Source of the DNA: Isoetes taiwanensis | Taxonomy: Eukaryota; Streptophyta; Lycopodiopsida; Isoetales; Isoetaceae | Assembly: GCA_021234155.1 (NCBI GenBank) | Contig: JAJEKV010000077.1 | Span: 1,310,627-1,374,626 of the forward strand | Direction: 5' to 3' | DNA: 64,000 nt | Shown here: positions 11,329-23,490 of the stretch, one piece after another | How the letters are laid out: every line of letters starts with the position of its first letter | Position numbering within the stretch: position 1 is the first letter of the stretch | The notes under the pieces: model-generated | What the model was told of the DNA's origin: nothing | Database searches by the model: none | What the model saw: the letters and a program-made list of their open reading frames with translations, nothing else | Position numbers and translations under genes: made by a program

Positions 11329-12450
11329 ATTCTCGGGAAAGGACTCATGAGAGACACAAAACCGGGCCGACTACCAAAGGACTTCCTTAACTATAAACCC
11401 AGCCAAAACCCAAGTGTTGAGTAGGGTCAAAGCGACATTTTGTGTGGGAAGGAAGAGTGGAGAGAGCTAAGACGACAAAGAAGGTGAATCAAAATCAAAT
11501 CGAAATCCAAAGCGCAAGATAGAACTCCAAGTCAAGAATGAGGAGGAGAAGTGCCCCAAACCCTCCTCGCGCGATCCACCCGCAGATACCGCAGGAAAAA
11601 AAAAACATCAAGGAGCACTACTAGATCATGACGTAAAGAGGTTGTAGACTAGGTAAAGTGATCGATTAAAAATAAAGCTAGGGCCATATATAGGGTCTGG
11701 AAATACTAAAGCAAAAGACAATAGTGGACATGATAAAGGAACCAAAACGTGAATGACAATCTAAGGACATGATAGAAAAATAAGAACGCTGTTGAAATGT
11801 AAAATATAAAAGAACGCCGAATGATAGGGCCGAATGAATGTGCATGATCGGCTGGCTGCAAGTTGCACAACAACTCAAATCGATGTGAGCGCTTAGTAAT
11901 GAGGAAATCAACAATACATGAAAAGAGAGATAGCATCACCCGAGGGTGGAGAAAAAGCCGCCACCCAAATGGAAGAAAACCGTGATAAATACAATTCATA
12001 CCCATCTGGGGAAAAGAAACAACGCCACCCACAAAAAATAGTCCAAGAGAAACTCATGTCACAAAATTGCAAAAAAAAACGCAAATATCCGCACATCTAA
12101 TCATAGCGAAATAGCAAATATGATAAATAATAATAGCACAATGCACGATGATATCCCAATACACCGTGGAACAAAGAGCTCAATTATTAGAAAAATGTAT
12201 GCCCCGACAAATGATGCATAAGGATAGCATAATGCACAATGCACAATGAACAAAGATCACCCAGATGGAAATAGCATCACCACCATGGTGGAAAAAGCGG
12301 CACCCAACGGGCATAACAATCATGTAAAAAGAAATATGCATTGCAAAATAATGCTAGACAATGGTATTTACAACATCACTAAAGATAATAAATAGACATG
12401 AATGTCACCATCACGGTGGAAATAAACAAAGACCACCCAACAAAAATGGT
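10962..12450. repeat. Degenerate hairpin-bearing motif repeated about six times
   Basis: A loose motif recurs: GCATCACC, a few bases, GGTGGAAA, then AAACAAAGA(T/C)C(A/G)CCCA. Copies lie near 10962, 11017, 11931, 12255-12305 and 12405-12445. Several form a short hairpin, for example CACCACCATGGTGG. It spans the boundary of copies 1 and 2 of the inverted-end repeat, so it belongs to that family. Confidence 0.5.
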
Positions 12451-15400
12451 CCATAAAAAAAACGCGACATCTAGAGAAGGATAAAGCATCAATGTAAAAC
12501 CATAAAAAAAAGAACATCAAGAACACGAAACTAAAAAGTGGCCATTAGAATGTGCCCAATATAATCACTTTGCATATAACTACATTAATAATACCATGCC
12601 TAGATAAAGAGAAGCATAAAAAGGAAAAATGATCAAATATAAACCCATGTGGGACAACAACGTAGGACACCCCATATCTTTAAATAAAGAGAAGCATAAA
12701 AATGAAAGATAATCCAATATACACCCATGTCGGAAAATCTCAATGCAAAGGCAAACGCAATATGCATCCCCATCTAGATAAAACCAAATAGCAAATATGC
12801 CAAAGATGATAAAGCCAAATAGCAAATACGCCAAAGATATATAATGAGCATACCAAATAGAAAAGATCCGCTACAAGTGAAAAACCTCAATAGACAGCTA
12901 GAACCGCCGTGTGTGGAGTTGGGTCGCAGCTAATATAGCGGAGGAGAAGAAGAGGATGCCACGAAAGGAGTGTATATAGAAGATCATGTGGAACCCCCGA
13001 GTGGCGTACCGCGAGGCCCACGAGGAAAGCGTAATGAGCACCCTATCGAATGGATTTAAGTTTAAAAGCAAGAAGATACACCCGCCACCACCTCCAAGCA
13101 ATCTGATAGGATAAAGGACGATAGAGGAAGGAGAGGAGCTTTGAAAAGAGGGTGCCAGAGGTGCAAGGATAATGACAGGCATGCAAACGAAACCAAGTTT
13201 AGCTAAAGAAATCGTATGAGCACCCGCAAGGGGTCTCGCTTTGAATGGCAGGAGAAAGGGAAACTGTGGTCCCAAGAGTCCGTCTGCCGCAGAGGAAGCC
13301 GTTGACGACGAGAACCAAAGCAGCGCGAAGCAGCCATGGAGAAAAAGCCGGGTTGAAGAAGAAGAGCCAAAGCACCCGCTATGGATCCAGGTGACGGTAC
13401 CAATGACCAAAAAAGGGAAGGACATTAGAGAACAAAACAATGATAAGAAAAGACGCCGCCAATGATGATGAATCGGGAAGTTTCCGCATGCCAACGAGAA
13501 CGCAAATAAGGCGGCGAAAAAAAAAACCACGCACGCGCATAATGCACATATGATATGAATGCGCATCACCTAACGATGTCCGTGGATAGTTGAATGTATA
13601 CGACCGGTCCGTGGAATGTGGCTATTATTCCTTCAACCTCGCGGGCCAATATCTAGAGGAGATAAGTCAACAAAGGAACCCTTCATCCATGGATCCCCAA
13701 AAAGAATAAACAATAACGATAAATAAGAAGGCGTAATAACAAGTAATCGGATAATAAGGCAAAGAGGAAAAACGACGATGCATAGGAATGTAAAATGCAT
13801 AGACATAAAGATCGAACTTAAAACATGGAGATGTTGAGTAAAGTCGACACCACGAAGCGAGCGCCGAGAGGACGAGGACCGCCAAAGAACCGCGTGAGTA
13901 CCTAACCTCAACATGTATAATTCAAGCGTATTGAGCAAAAACGGAGGAAACGAGGAAGAATGATAAAACTATGGGCTAAAAAGAACATGGAAAGTCACCC
14001 ACGCCTAATAAAGCAACGCCTCGAAACTTACACAATGATTATGTAATATCATATATAGTGAACAAAGCTATGCACGAAAAAATAAGCCTTCATCATGAAC
14101 ATGACAAAAGGAGCTAACGAAAACAATGAAGCTCCCAAATCCATAAAATTGGTACAACTTAACAATATCACCCATGTGCAAGAATGTAAAATACAACTTC
14201 GTGAAACAACAAATAAGGCGCTTAATAAAGTGAACAAAGGAACCTGACAAACACCAAATATAGAATATACATATAAGAAATTTAGCCACAAAGGACAAAG
14301 AGGTGAATAGCAAATATGATGTATAATGGTAGCACAATGCATAATGATAGCGAACTAAAATGGAGTCCCCGAAAAAGACAACAAAGTTATGCTAAGCCCA
14401 AGCAGAAATAATGAAAAAGAAGAATGTAAGCCAATGAACAAATCAATAAGAAAATAACCACGGGACAAGAGCCCAACGGCCGGAGAAAATGTAAAACACT
14501 ACCGCCCAACGTAAAAGAAAAAAATGATCGACATAGGCCAAAAGATGAAATCAACACACACTGCGAAACATAAATAGGAAAAATAATCCGAATAACACAA
14601 CAACCGTTGAATAGTGGGAGCATCAAGATCCAAATGGAAAAAGACAATGGCAAAAGAAAATAAAAGTTTATAAGATCATGCTACATAAAAAGAAACCACG
14701 TGGGCAACTAAGACGAAAAAATGTAAAAGAAATATATGAAAAGATATACGCCACCCAATCAAGAACCCCATTACAACCCAAATAGTATAAATTGAGGGCC
14801 TCGGAGAATTGAAAACATCCAGAATAACATGAATGCAAGTCATTAACCATATTCATCCTCAGATGTTGCAAAATAAAATACACATGTAAAAAAGCATCTC
14901 ATGAAAAATATGCCAATTATCAATCCATAACCATACTCAAAAAGAATTAATGCCGAAATATGGATAGAAAACAATAGCCTAAAGTAAGTCGATAAAATTG
15001 TGGGAAAGAAGCAAACCTAGAATGGATACCTCACCGGGACTCAACTTGTATAAAATGCCAAAGAATATGCGCCTAAGCCCAAAACAAACATCGTCAAAAA
15101 ATCCGAATTTCATGGCAAGAGCCCGGACTAAGGAAACATCCCCTATGGACCTAATAAAAGGAGACTTTAAAAGGCCACAAAGGAACTTCCGCTTAGAAAA
15201 ATGGCTCAACAAACTAATTGTCTACATTGAGGATCCGAGAATTTTGAAACGAGAACGCCAACCCCTCGAAGACCACCAACCTTCTACCAAATTTATAATT
15301 AGCAAATATAGCTCATATCCAAACCCAAGGAGCAAACCCAAATGATGATAAGATAAACCGCAATTAAATACCTACCAAATGAAAACGAAGCATAAGTCCA

Positions 15401-18358
15401 GATGCAAAATTGATAGCGATGACATGCATATAAGAAATTTGGTCCAAAGAAAAACGCATGATTGATCAAGGCAAAGAACATGTGCGTATGAAAAAAAAGA
15501 CGAAAATGGCAAATGCATACATGATCGAATTCAAGCCGAGATGAGCCCGTCCCAAAATCAAACCCCAAATCCATTGATATGAACTTCCGTAAAATAATGG
15601 CAATAGGAAGTGGGCAAATGTATCATTTTATTGAAAACTTCAAAATAAAAACTCATCCATATAACACCTAGAGAAATAAATGCAGTTCTCAATCGACCTC
15701 ACACTAAAGAAAATGCAAAAATAAGTAAATGTCCTTTATACAATTAACAAGTCACAACAACATGATGCAATATCCAAGAAAACCTACCAGTAAATGTAGG
15801 ATGCAGGTGTATATGTAGACAATATGAAGATATGTGGAAAAACAAAATGCATATAGGCAAACATGAGAGCTCACTTGGACTCCACGACTGCAAATGCAAA
15901 GAGGCTAGATAGTCTGCATGGAGTGGAAGAACTACATTGCAACAAAAAGAGCTAAAATGGACTTGGAATTGCAAACCCGATGGTGGAAAAGAAGAAAAGC
16001 AAATTCTAGACATGATCTAAGTAAACTAAAACTACACATCCAACCGCTCCCTCGAGCATCACGGGCGAGAGCCAGGCAAATTAAGAAAAGGAAGAACAAG
16101 AAAAGCCGAGGCTAAATGTTGCATCTCACCTCCGTTCTCGCGATGCCCCACCAGCTCCCGGGCCGAAATCCAACCTAACAGAGGAGAATGGAGAAAGGAA
16201 GCTCCGATCCGATTCAGAAAACAATGGCGTATGCTTAGGCTTAGGCCGAGGCTGAGGCTTAGGCTTGGCTTAGGCTTAGGCTTAGGTGTAGTCAATCTAA
16301 AAGAAGCAGGAGCAAGGAAATCCAAGGAAAAGTGTTTGAACGAGGAAGTTGAAATAGGAGAGCGCAATCATGGACCTGTGATGGCGCACAGCCAGCCTTC
16401 TCGAGATCGGGCTAAGAACCGAAAAGGTCCGCGACCTTGTTCCTCACAACCGAGCCGCTATAAAATGGGCTTGTTCCAAAGAATAATTCAACCAGCCCAT
16501 ACTCCCGCTAATGCTCCAAATGACCACGCCCACGCAAGATGCGCCGCACAACTCAGTGTCCCGCTTGACCAATGGGTTCCAAATGAATGTCCGCTTGAAG
16601 AACGAAAGAGAGGCAAGACAAAGAGGGGCTGAGAATGAAAACCGTAAAAGAAAAAACACGCATGGAACCGAATCAAAATGGCGGTGGAACCGCCTTGGAC
16701 ATGCAGGATCAAGACAAAGACAGAGGATAGGATGGGGAAAAAGAAGGAAACTAAACCAGAGCATGCTTAATTAGTGAACATACCGGATCCAAATTTCTCT
16801 CATCGCAAAATTCTTGAGCCGCAAGACCAATCATATAATCCGCCATCGCATGCAAAGGCCGATTTCAAAACAACAAATAACTAATATAGCACACGTAAGA
16901 GGAAATGCAAAGAGCATGGCTTGCCGGTTAAGATGGCTTGCCAATTGAATCGATCACCAACAAACCAATATACCTCAACCAATAGACCCCGTGATGCAAT
17001 TTTGTTGCTCCAAAGTTAACCGCATGTATCAAATTCAACAGAAAAACCCATACCTTCCAAAATCTTCTGGTTGGATGCACATAGCTGAATGGCCCCTACC
17101 ACTACATACCGAGAGCATAAAGAAGGAGAGCATAAGAACCTTTTAAGAACTTACTTGCCATACCAGTTACGCTAAAGTTCTCCGCACCAGCTATAACGCT
17201 ACCGAAGAAGAAGCCGGATGTCGCTATAGATGAGCCTCAAATGAGCAAAGTGGGCCAGGTGGACAAAAGAGTGGAGATGGTGATGTGCAGGACAATTGGG
17301 TGGAAGAGTGGAGAGAGCGAAGATGGCAGCAAGGTGAATCAAATCGAAATCCCAAGCTCAAGATAGAACTCGAATTCTAGAATGAGGAGAAGTGCGCTAA
17401 CCCCTCCCGCCAAGATCCATCCGTGAGATACCAGAGAAAAAAAGAAGAATCCAAAATGGAACCTCAGAAAAAAAGTGAAGAATCCAAAATGGATTGATAG
17501 TACCATGGCTCGAACCCTCATCCATAAGATGATAAATCTAAACCCTAACACGCCAACCATCCGAATCAGTAAAAAGACAAAAACAATCGAAGTATTCCAC
17601 CCAAAAAAACAACCCTAAACCAGAGATGCATGCGAGAAACATTACACAAGCAATTGCCATGCATAAATCAGCCAGCATGCACAAGGCAAGTGTGCTAAGG
17701 AAGACTGAATCACGCCTGTAAAATGCATAGAAACCGGCAAAGCAAGATGAAAGCTGCCTCGACAAGGGGCTGCCCAAATCTCTATGAATTGCTTCGATGT
17801 CGATTTAATCCGCCGCATGCAACAAAATACTGCAAAGAAAGATACCCGGGTCACCGCAAACCATTAGTGGCCCCGTGAGGAAATAATCCGCATGCAATCT
17901 GTGGTAAAAAACAAAACAATCGATGAGTTCCATCCAAAAACAACTGACTAGATGCATGCAACAAAGTGATGCCTTCAATTGACATGCAAAAATCAGCCAA
18001 AGATTCACGAAGAAATTGCGCAAGAAAGAAGAGATCACGCCATATTTTGAATCCTCCACAGAGCATGCAAAACAAAGAAAGTGCTAGCAAGAAACCATGA
18101 GAAAGAAAGCAAGCCAAAAGGGAAAGAAAGAAGAAGAGCAATCTAAAAGGGAAGAAAAGAGGAAGAGCAATCTAAAAGGAAAAGAGAGAAAGCAATATCC
18201 AAAGAGGAGAAAAGAGGATGGAGCCAAAGGAAGCTACGAGCACGAAGAAAATGCTGCTGTGAGAAGACGCCGATAACCGGCCTGAGAATGGAACTAGCCT
18301 AATATAGGGGCTCGTCCTTTCCCAGAATGGCGATCCGATGGCTCGGATCGATGGGATT
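11329..18358. mobile_element. Unclassified inverted-end repeat, copy 2 (7.0 kb, A-rich)
   Basis: It starts ATTCTCGGGAAAGGACTC directly at the end of copy 1. It ends with the inverted CCTTTCCCAGAAT (18316-18328), the palindrome CGATCCGATGGCTCGGATCG and GATGGGATT. The plus strand is strongly A-rich and T-poor over kilobases, so minus-strand frames translate to long hydrophobic nonsense. Internal direct repeats of about 150 bp occur at 11445-11600 and 17297-17450 (GGAAGAGTGGAGAGAGC through AGATAGAACTC). A GGCTTA-type repeat lies at 16230-16290. I find no transposase, reverse transcriptase or integrase, so it is either non-autonomous or too decayed to read. Confidence 0.5.
16230..16292 (+). repeat. 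GGCTTA short tandem repeat
   Basis: Imperfect hexamer array (GGCTTAGGCTTAGGC) within the 7 kb repeat copy. It is not a telomere sequence; plant telomeres are TTTAGGG. Confidence 0.7.
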
Positions 18359-18445
18359 TGTAGAACCGCTTCTGCATCTTTTGCATGAGGCGCCATTGGC
18401 CTCTGCCTTGGATGGGGAGTAGCACCTAACATTGCTGCTTGGTAC

Positions 18446-19162
18446 CTCCTTTTTCCTTTTCCTTTTCCTTTTCCTTTTCCTTTTCCTTTTCCTTTTCCTT
18501 TTCTCTTTCCCTTTTCCCATATCCCTTTTCCCCACCTTTTTTTCTTCTCCTTTTTTGAGTGCCCTTTTTTCCCTTTCCTTTATTTTTATGCCTTTTTTCC
18601 TTCCCTTTTTCCTCCTTCGTTCTTTTCGCTTTCCTTTTTTTTCATAACTTCCTTTTTTTTCCCCTCTTACTTTCTTTTTTCCTTCTCTCCCCCAATCCCC
18701 CTCCTTCCCTCTTCCATTTTCTATGCTTTTTTACTTCTCTTCCCGCCTTCCCTTCCCTTTTCTTTTCCCTTTCCCTTTCCTTTTTCCATCCCTTCTCCCT
18801 CCATTTTTCTTCCCCTTTTTGTGTTCTTTTTCCTTCCTTTTTTCTCTTTTCCAACTTTTTCCTCTTCCCCTTCCCCAAAGTCCCTTTTCGCCCCCTCCCT
18901 CCCCCCCCTTTCTTTTTCCTGTCCCTTTCCCTTTTTTCTTTCCCGCCTCTCTACCTTTTTCCTCTTCCTTTTTACCTTCCCTTTTACTCATGTCCTCATC
19001 CTTTTTTGTCTTCCTTTTTTTCATAGTGTCCTTTTTCCTTCATTTTCCCTTTTTTCCTTTTCCTTTTTTCGTGATCTTTTTCCTTTTCCCTTTCCTCTTT
19101 CCTTTTATCCGTCCCTTTCACTTCACCCTTTTCTCCTCCCTTCTCCTTTTCCCTTTCCTCTT
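18446..19162 (+). repeat. Polypyrimidine tract, about 0.7 kb
   Basis: Almost only C and T on the plus strand. It starts with regular CCTTTT hexamers and becomes irregular. Long frames on both strands here (phenylalanine/proline/serine on plus, lysine/glutamate/arginine on minus) are artefacts of composition. Mirror-symmetric purine/pyrimidine DNA of this kind can form triplexes. It follows directly on the A-rich repeat copy. Confidence 0.9.
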
Positions 19163-20252
19163 AAGAGATCAAAGCATGGCCAATCACAGTGGTGGGAAGT
19201 CGTGCGATAAATCTCGGCCTTCCGGATGCAATTAGATGATCTCAACCATCCAAATTAGGGTTTGATTCATGACATACGCTATAACTTTATAATCCTATAT
19301 TATAATGTTATTCAGTAAGTGTTGGACCCAGCCCTAAATCCAAAGGCTGAGATTTGATCATTTCCTTTAATGGTTGAGATTTGATATGGTTCAGTGGCTA
19401 TCTCGATTAGGGTTCGACGAGAGGGAGTTCGGTGTGCGCAGGAGCAATCGCACAACCCATGCTGCCTGCCCCTCCCCCATTTTCTAAGAGCTGGCCCACG
19501 ATTTTTGTATCTGTGGAAAGGAGGCTTTTCACAGATTTGTTCTCCAAAACAGGTGTTCTTGCCCTCTTGAAGCTTTCAATCTAGATCCCAATATTCTTTC
19601 CATTCTAAACCATGCTTTTGCTGCTTGCAGGTTCTAACATGGCTGCTCGATTCGCTCAGATCATCTGTACCAAAACAAAAAGCGGAAACAACCATGCTTC
19701 TTGATGAATGGAAGGAAATGTAGTGGAGCTTGGCAACTTTGGGGATGTGCCACTGCCCAGATTTGATCCAATAGTTTAGACGGCTCAGAAGAGATTTTTT
19801 GCCCTTATTCTCGCTCCAGCACTTTAGGACACGCAAAAGAGGCTGTCGGAATTATGTCTCCCAGCAGGATGCTATAGTGTAGGATTTTCGGAGGAAAAGA
19901 TTACTTCATGCCTGTTTTTGGCTTGCAGTTAGGTATTCTGAAGTAGAAGCCCTCAAAATCTCTATTCATGGCATACAGACTCTTTAGCTTCAAGCTCAAG
20001 AAAATCGGCTCCTTTTTAATGTTTTTGTGCAATGTGGGCAACAGAGTTATTGTTGGAGCTGAGTGAAAACAGGAAAGCTTCAAGAAAGCTTCAGGGTTGT
20101 TGTCTTTCGCCTCTGCACAGAGTTTTGGTCAAAAACGGCAAGGAAATGCTTGGCCATAATGATTTGCTTCAATTGAATCTACAACTCCGCAAACACAGAT
20201 TTGTCTTCTTTATATATCGGCTACACGACATATTCCTACATAGCTACAAAGA
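19163..20252. other. Possible leader of the gene starting at 20253
   Basis: No recognised protein. TGCTTGCAG at about 19621-19629 and GGCTTGCAG at about 19918-19926 look like splice acceptors, and a small upstream frame starts MAARFAQIICTKTKSG at about 19639. A 5' leader with introns is plausible but unproven. Confidence 0.25.
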
Positions 20253-20375
20253 ATGATCAAAATGTTCTGTACAACAAAGCCAAAATCACTATTTAAGAGA
20301 GGCCTGGCTATGCTGGGTGCCATAGTTTTGTTATTGGTTACCTTGGCTGCACTCAACATTCTCTCTGGAAGCAAG
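20253..20375 (+). CDS. Putative first exon encoding a membrane anchor
   Basis: Forty-one codons start MIKMFCTTKPKSLFKRG and run into AMLGAIVLLLVTLAALNIL, then SGSK. They stop at a good donor, AAG followed by GTACGTGTG. The order of short basic head, 20-residue hydrophobic segment and polar stub is what the start of a type II membrane protein (for example a Golgi enzyme) looks like. No catalytic exon was recognised downstream, so the gene is either incomplete or spread over unrecognised exons. The frame at 21218-21457 could be a distal exon of the same gene. Confidence 0.35.
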
Positions 20376-21100
20376 GTACGTGTGTGTGAGTAATTAAATT
20401 TCTCTCTGTTGTTTTCTTCATGCATGAAGAAAAATGTAAATGAGCCATGAGTGCCCAAAGAGTCAGAGAATGTACTAGAGCAACCCCCAAGCTGGACAAA
20501 TAAATCGAATGATGGCAAGAACATAAAAGAATGTTACAGTGATAAGCATAGTCTTCAGGTCCTAGCCAAAGGGAATTGTTGATCAAGCAGCTAAAGTAGA
20601 GGTAAAGCAGAAACCTTTTTCCTAAGAAGCAGGCATAGAGCTATGGCTATGAAAGAGAATCCCAGACAAAACCATCACATGGACAGAGAAGGCGAAATTG
20701 CCTAAGAATTGCCCCAATGCCAAATGAAGATTTACACCATTGCTTTGTTCCCTTTATCTAACAAATATGGAAGATGTTCTACATGGCTTCATAGAGCCAG
20801 CAATTCCAGGTTAAGTGTTGCATACAAAAGAAATTGGTCTCATGGGTTCATCTGATTTAAGAGTGCCATAGATAAATTTTATTGCACGATTTTTAAAGAA
20901 AATGGAGGAGCTTAGGGAAGCATGAGAGAACATATCAAATATTATAGAATGACAGAGACATGCAAGCAAATTGAGGGATGACATGGCCTCTAGATTATGA
21001 CAATGAAGCTGGAATATTAGTAGTCTTCAAACTTGCCATCAACCAAAAACTTCTGCATCTTATGTAAGCCAGAAAGAAAGAAAAAGATGTTTATTCCATC
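20376..21100. other. No gene recognised
   Basis: Would be intronic if the 20253 exon is real. No domain or clear exon seen. Confidence 0.25.
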
Positions 21101-21104
21101 ATGT

Positions 21105-21216
21105 AAATTTATTTCCAATCTTCTGATGTATTTCTTACCTAGGATCTAAATCTATGATGGAAATTTATTTCCAATCTTCTGATGTATTTCTTACCTAGGA
21201 TCTAAATCTAAATCTG
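21105..21216 (+). repeat. Tandem duplication, period 56 bp
   Basis: AAATTTATTTCCAATCTTCT through CCTAGGATCTAAATCTA occurs at 21105 and again at 21161 with almost no change. Each copy contains TTCTTACCTAG, a usable splice acceptor. Confidence 0.9.
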
Positions 21217-21237
21217 AATGTATGACTCCGTAATCTT

Positions 21238-21457
21238 GATACCAGGAGAATTATTTGTTGGAGAACATTGTAATGATCTTTTGATGCGAAGCTCTGAGAG
21301 GCATAGGCAACTGGATATCTCAGTTGGAGATAAAGAACAACTGGATATCTCAGTTGAAGATAAAGAACAGGAAAGTTTTTTTGAAAGTTCACAACCAGTT
21401 ACCAGAGCCACCTATTCTGATCCTTTGCTTGCTGCATCAAGTTTCAGTTTAAGTTGA
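21238..21457 (+). CDS. Putative last exon with a duplicated 10-residue motif
   Basis: An open frame after a possible acceptor (CTTGATACCAG at about 21235-21245) reads GELFVGEHCNDLLMRSS. It then has QLDISVGDKE followed by QLDISVEDKE, a perfect 30 bp tandem duplication in frame, and ends ATYSDPLLAASSFSLS before the stop. The product end is acidic and serine-rich. I recognise no family. It may be the 3' exon of the gene whose first exon is at 20253, but this is unproven. Confidence 0.3.
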
Positions 21458-22309
21458 GATGAGCCTACTTTTTATATTTGATTTTTGGTGCACTTTAATT
21501 CTTGCACTACAGTTCTTATAAGTAATGCCAAGATTCTTTGTATATTTAAGGAAAGCATAACCACATATCTGCATCTAGCCATGTGACTCTTGCAATTGTT
21601 GTGAGTAAATTATGAAGGGACACGAGGGTTGTGCATGACATGGATGCTTATGTACATTGTTTAATATCCTCTTTAAATATCTAATGCAGTAGGGATAGAA
21701 ATAACATGCAAAAATAAAAATGCCCACTTTTCGGAGCAAATAGATAGACCCAGTCATTTATAGCCATGGGTATTCATCAATTCTATTGAGAAGAGGATCT
21801 CTACAGCATAAAAGACAATAGAATATACACATCAAACATTTTTTGCACATAAGCAATTGTATTTTAGACATGCACCTTTAACAAAAAGACACAAAATAAA
21901 AGTCACGTAGACATGCACATTTAACAAAAAGACAAGTCACACAAGGTGACTGGATAATTTTGTAATTAACTGACCTTTTCGAAAATGCTAAACTACGTCA
22001 ACTTTCTTCCTATCCCATCGTTTAGGTTTTTCTCTACCATTGCTATAAGTATATAAAATACGATACATACACATTGCTTTAGCATGCATTTGGTCATCGC
22101 AAATTGTTATTAAGTTTGCATGTGTGAGCAAAGTCCTCATGTCAAAAAGATCACGTATTGTTGATAGGTTTTCAACGTTTGCCCAGCAATGCTATGCATT
22201 ATGTTTAGTATGAGTAATGGTGTATTACCTCTTCAATATGTAATTTCCAAGATGTCAACAATAAAAGTTTAACTCCAAAGTAAATGCATCGCTCTTTTTC
22301 AAACTAATC
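21458..22309. other. Probably Helitron-derived non-coding DNA
   Basis: No protein. The stretch precedes two Helitron 3' ends. A TCTCTACAG word preceded by A at 21798 could be a 5' end, but this is weak. Confidence 0.25.
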
Positions 22310-22335
22310 CTCAGCAACACTAGGCACTATTACTA
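22301..22335 (+). mobile_element. Degenerate Helitron 3' end
   Basis: AAACTAATCCTCAGCAAC, then ACTAGGCACTATTACTAT, matches the 31.5 kb Helitron end including the upstream TTTCAAACTAATCC. The hairpin and the terminal CTAG (here CTAT) are damaged. It lies 110 bp upstream of a better end. Confidence 0.6.
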
Positions 22336-22410
22336 TGTTTGGATATTTTTGTTGTAATAAAAGGTTACTGCACACTTTTCTCATTGCGGTCAAAACATTT
22401 ACAGACTTCC

Positions 22411-22446
22411 AACTTATACCCAGCAACGCTGGGCACCATTACTAGT
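22411..22446 (+). mobile_element. Helitron 3' end
   Basis: Hairpin CCCAGC-AAC-GCTGGG (22419-22433), then CACCATTA and CTAG (22442-22445), followed by T. This is the canonical Helitron 3' terminus: a short hairpin about 10 nt before CTRR, inserted between A and T. Confidence 0.75.
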
Positions 22447-23280
22447 TGTATATATTGTTGGCGTCCGTGGGGATTCAGGTGAGCAATTTCAGAAGGCATG
22501 TTATGTTTGTGGTAGGAATGAAGGTGTCTCAGTTGTTGAAGGTGTGAGCTATTTGGATTCTAGTTTCAAAGCCCAATCAATCCCACTAACAATGCAGTTT
22601 TGTTTTATCCTGTAGGTCAGATTAGGAGAATCTTACTTTCTAAGCAGCAGGGTTGACAAGGTTCATAGAGATCCAGACTATCTGATGATGTATGTCGCTG
22701 ATCCTCTTAATGCTCGTACAAGACTATAATATGCAGGTAAAACACAGTTGATATCTTTTCAAACATAGCGGTCAAGCCAATTACATGAAATCCATTCCAT
22801 TTTCTTTTTTAAATATGCTCCAGGAAAAGATTGTAAGTGATTTGGACCTACAAACGCCATCTAAAGTTCTTCAAAATTATTGCTTGATGTGGATGCTACA
22901 TCCATTTATTGAGGATTCAATAATTGACACTGCTTTATCTTGGGTATAGAACATGTGTTCCTACACCTTATCCAACATGCAATGGTTTGGCATAATGTCG
23001 TTTCATTATGAATCGAAATGATACAACCAGTCATACTCAAAGGAATGCAAGGTGTACTCCGGCAGAAAGATTAAATGATTAGCAATGGCAGAAATGATAA
23101 ACGATTCAAAACAAAATGATTTTTTTTTCTGTTGAGTTGTTACCCTTTGGGACAAGGATATGATATGGCCTACATTAGATGGAAAAAAACCGACTCACCG
23201 ACTCGAGTTAAAATCATTGCCAACAAATGGAAATGTTCAAAGTGGAAAAAATTGTGTGGCACCAACTTTTCGTCTATCAA
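22447..23280 (+). other. Exon-like fragments, identity unknown
   Basis: Two short segments look like spliced exons. One follows TATCCTGTAG at 22617 and reads VRLGESYFLSSRVDKVH, then RDPDYLMMYVADPLN. The other follows GCTCCAG near 22824 and reads EKIVSDLDLQTPSKVLQN, then HPFIEDSIIDTALSW. Each is flanked by plausible splice sites, but the first meets a stop before its donor. I do not recognise the protein. They could be gene pieces carried by a Helitron. Confidence 0.25.
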
Positions 23281-23289
23281 TATTACGTT

Positions 23290-23490
23290 GATGGGTTGGG
23301 TCAAAGGGTGTTATTGCTTAGCAGCTTTAGATTTGTGATTTGTGATTTGTGATTTGTGATTTGTGATTTGTGATTTGTGATTTGAAGCGTGTTATAAAGC
23401 TTGCACAATTGCCAAATTTGAAGCTGCTTTTTTCGCACACTAGCCCTACCACAAATTTGAAGCTGCTTTTTTAGCACACTAGCCCTACCG
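23290..23490 (+). repeat. GATTTGT 7-mer array and small duplication
   Basis: About eight copies of GATTTGT lie at 23330-23384. A tandem duplication of about 37 bp follows (AAATTTGAAGCTGCTTTTTT, then GCACACTAGCCCTACC), at about 23414 and 23451. The sequence from GGGTTGGG to AAAGCTTGCACAAT at 23292-23405 returns in diverged form, without the 7-mer array, at 24820-24910. Confidence 0.85.

Noticed and set aside
16230-16292. Interstitial telomere
   Set aside because: The unit is GGCTTA and not TTTAGGG; the array is short and imperfect.
10935-18141. Many hydrophobic minus-strand frames that look like membrane proteins
   Set aside because: The minus strand is T-rich, which yields Phe, Leu, Ser, Cys automatically. 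Frames overlap, start anywhere and match no family.
18432-19235. Long plus-strand frames rich in Phe, Pro, Ser and minus-strand frames rich in Lys, Glu, Arg
   Set aside because: They are forced by the polypyrimidine composition; all three frames stay open at once and no domain exists.
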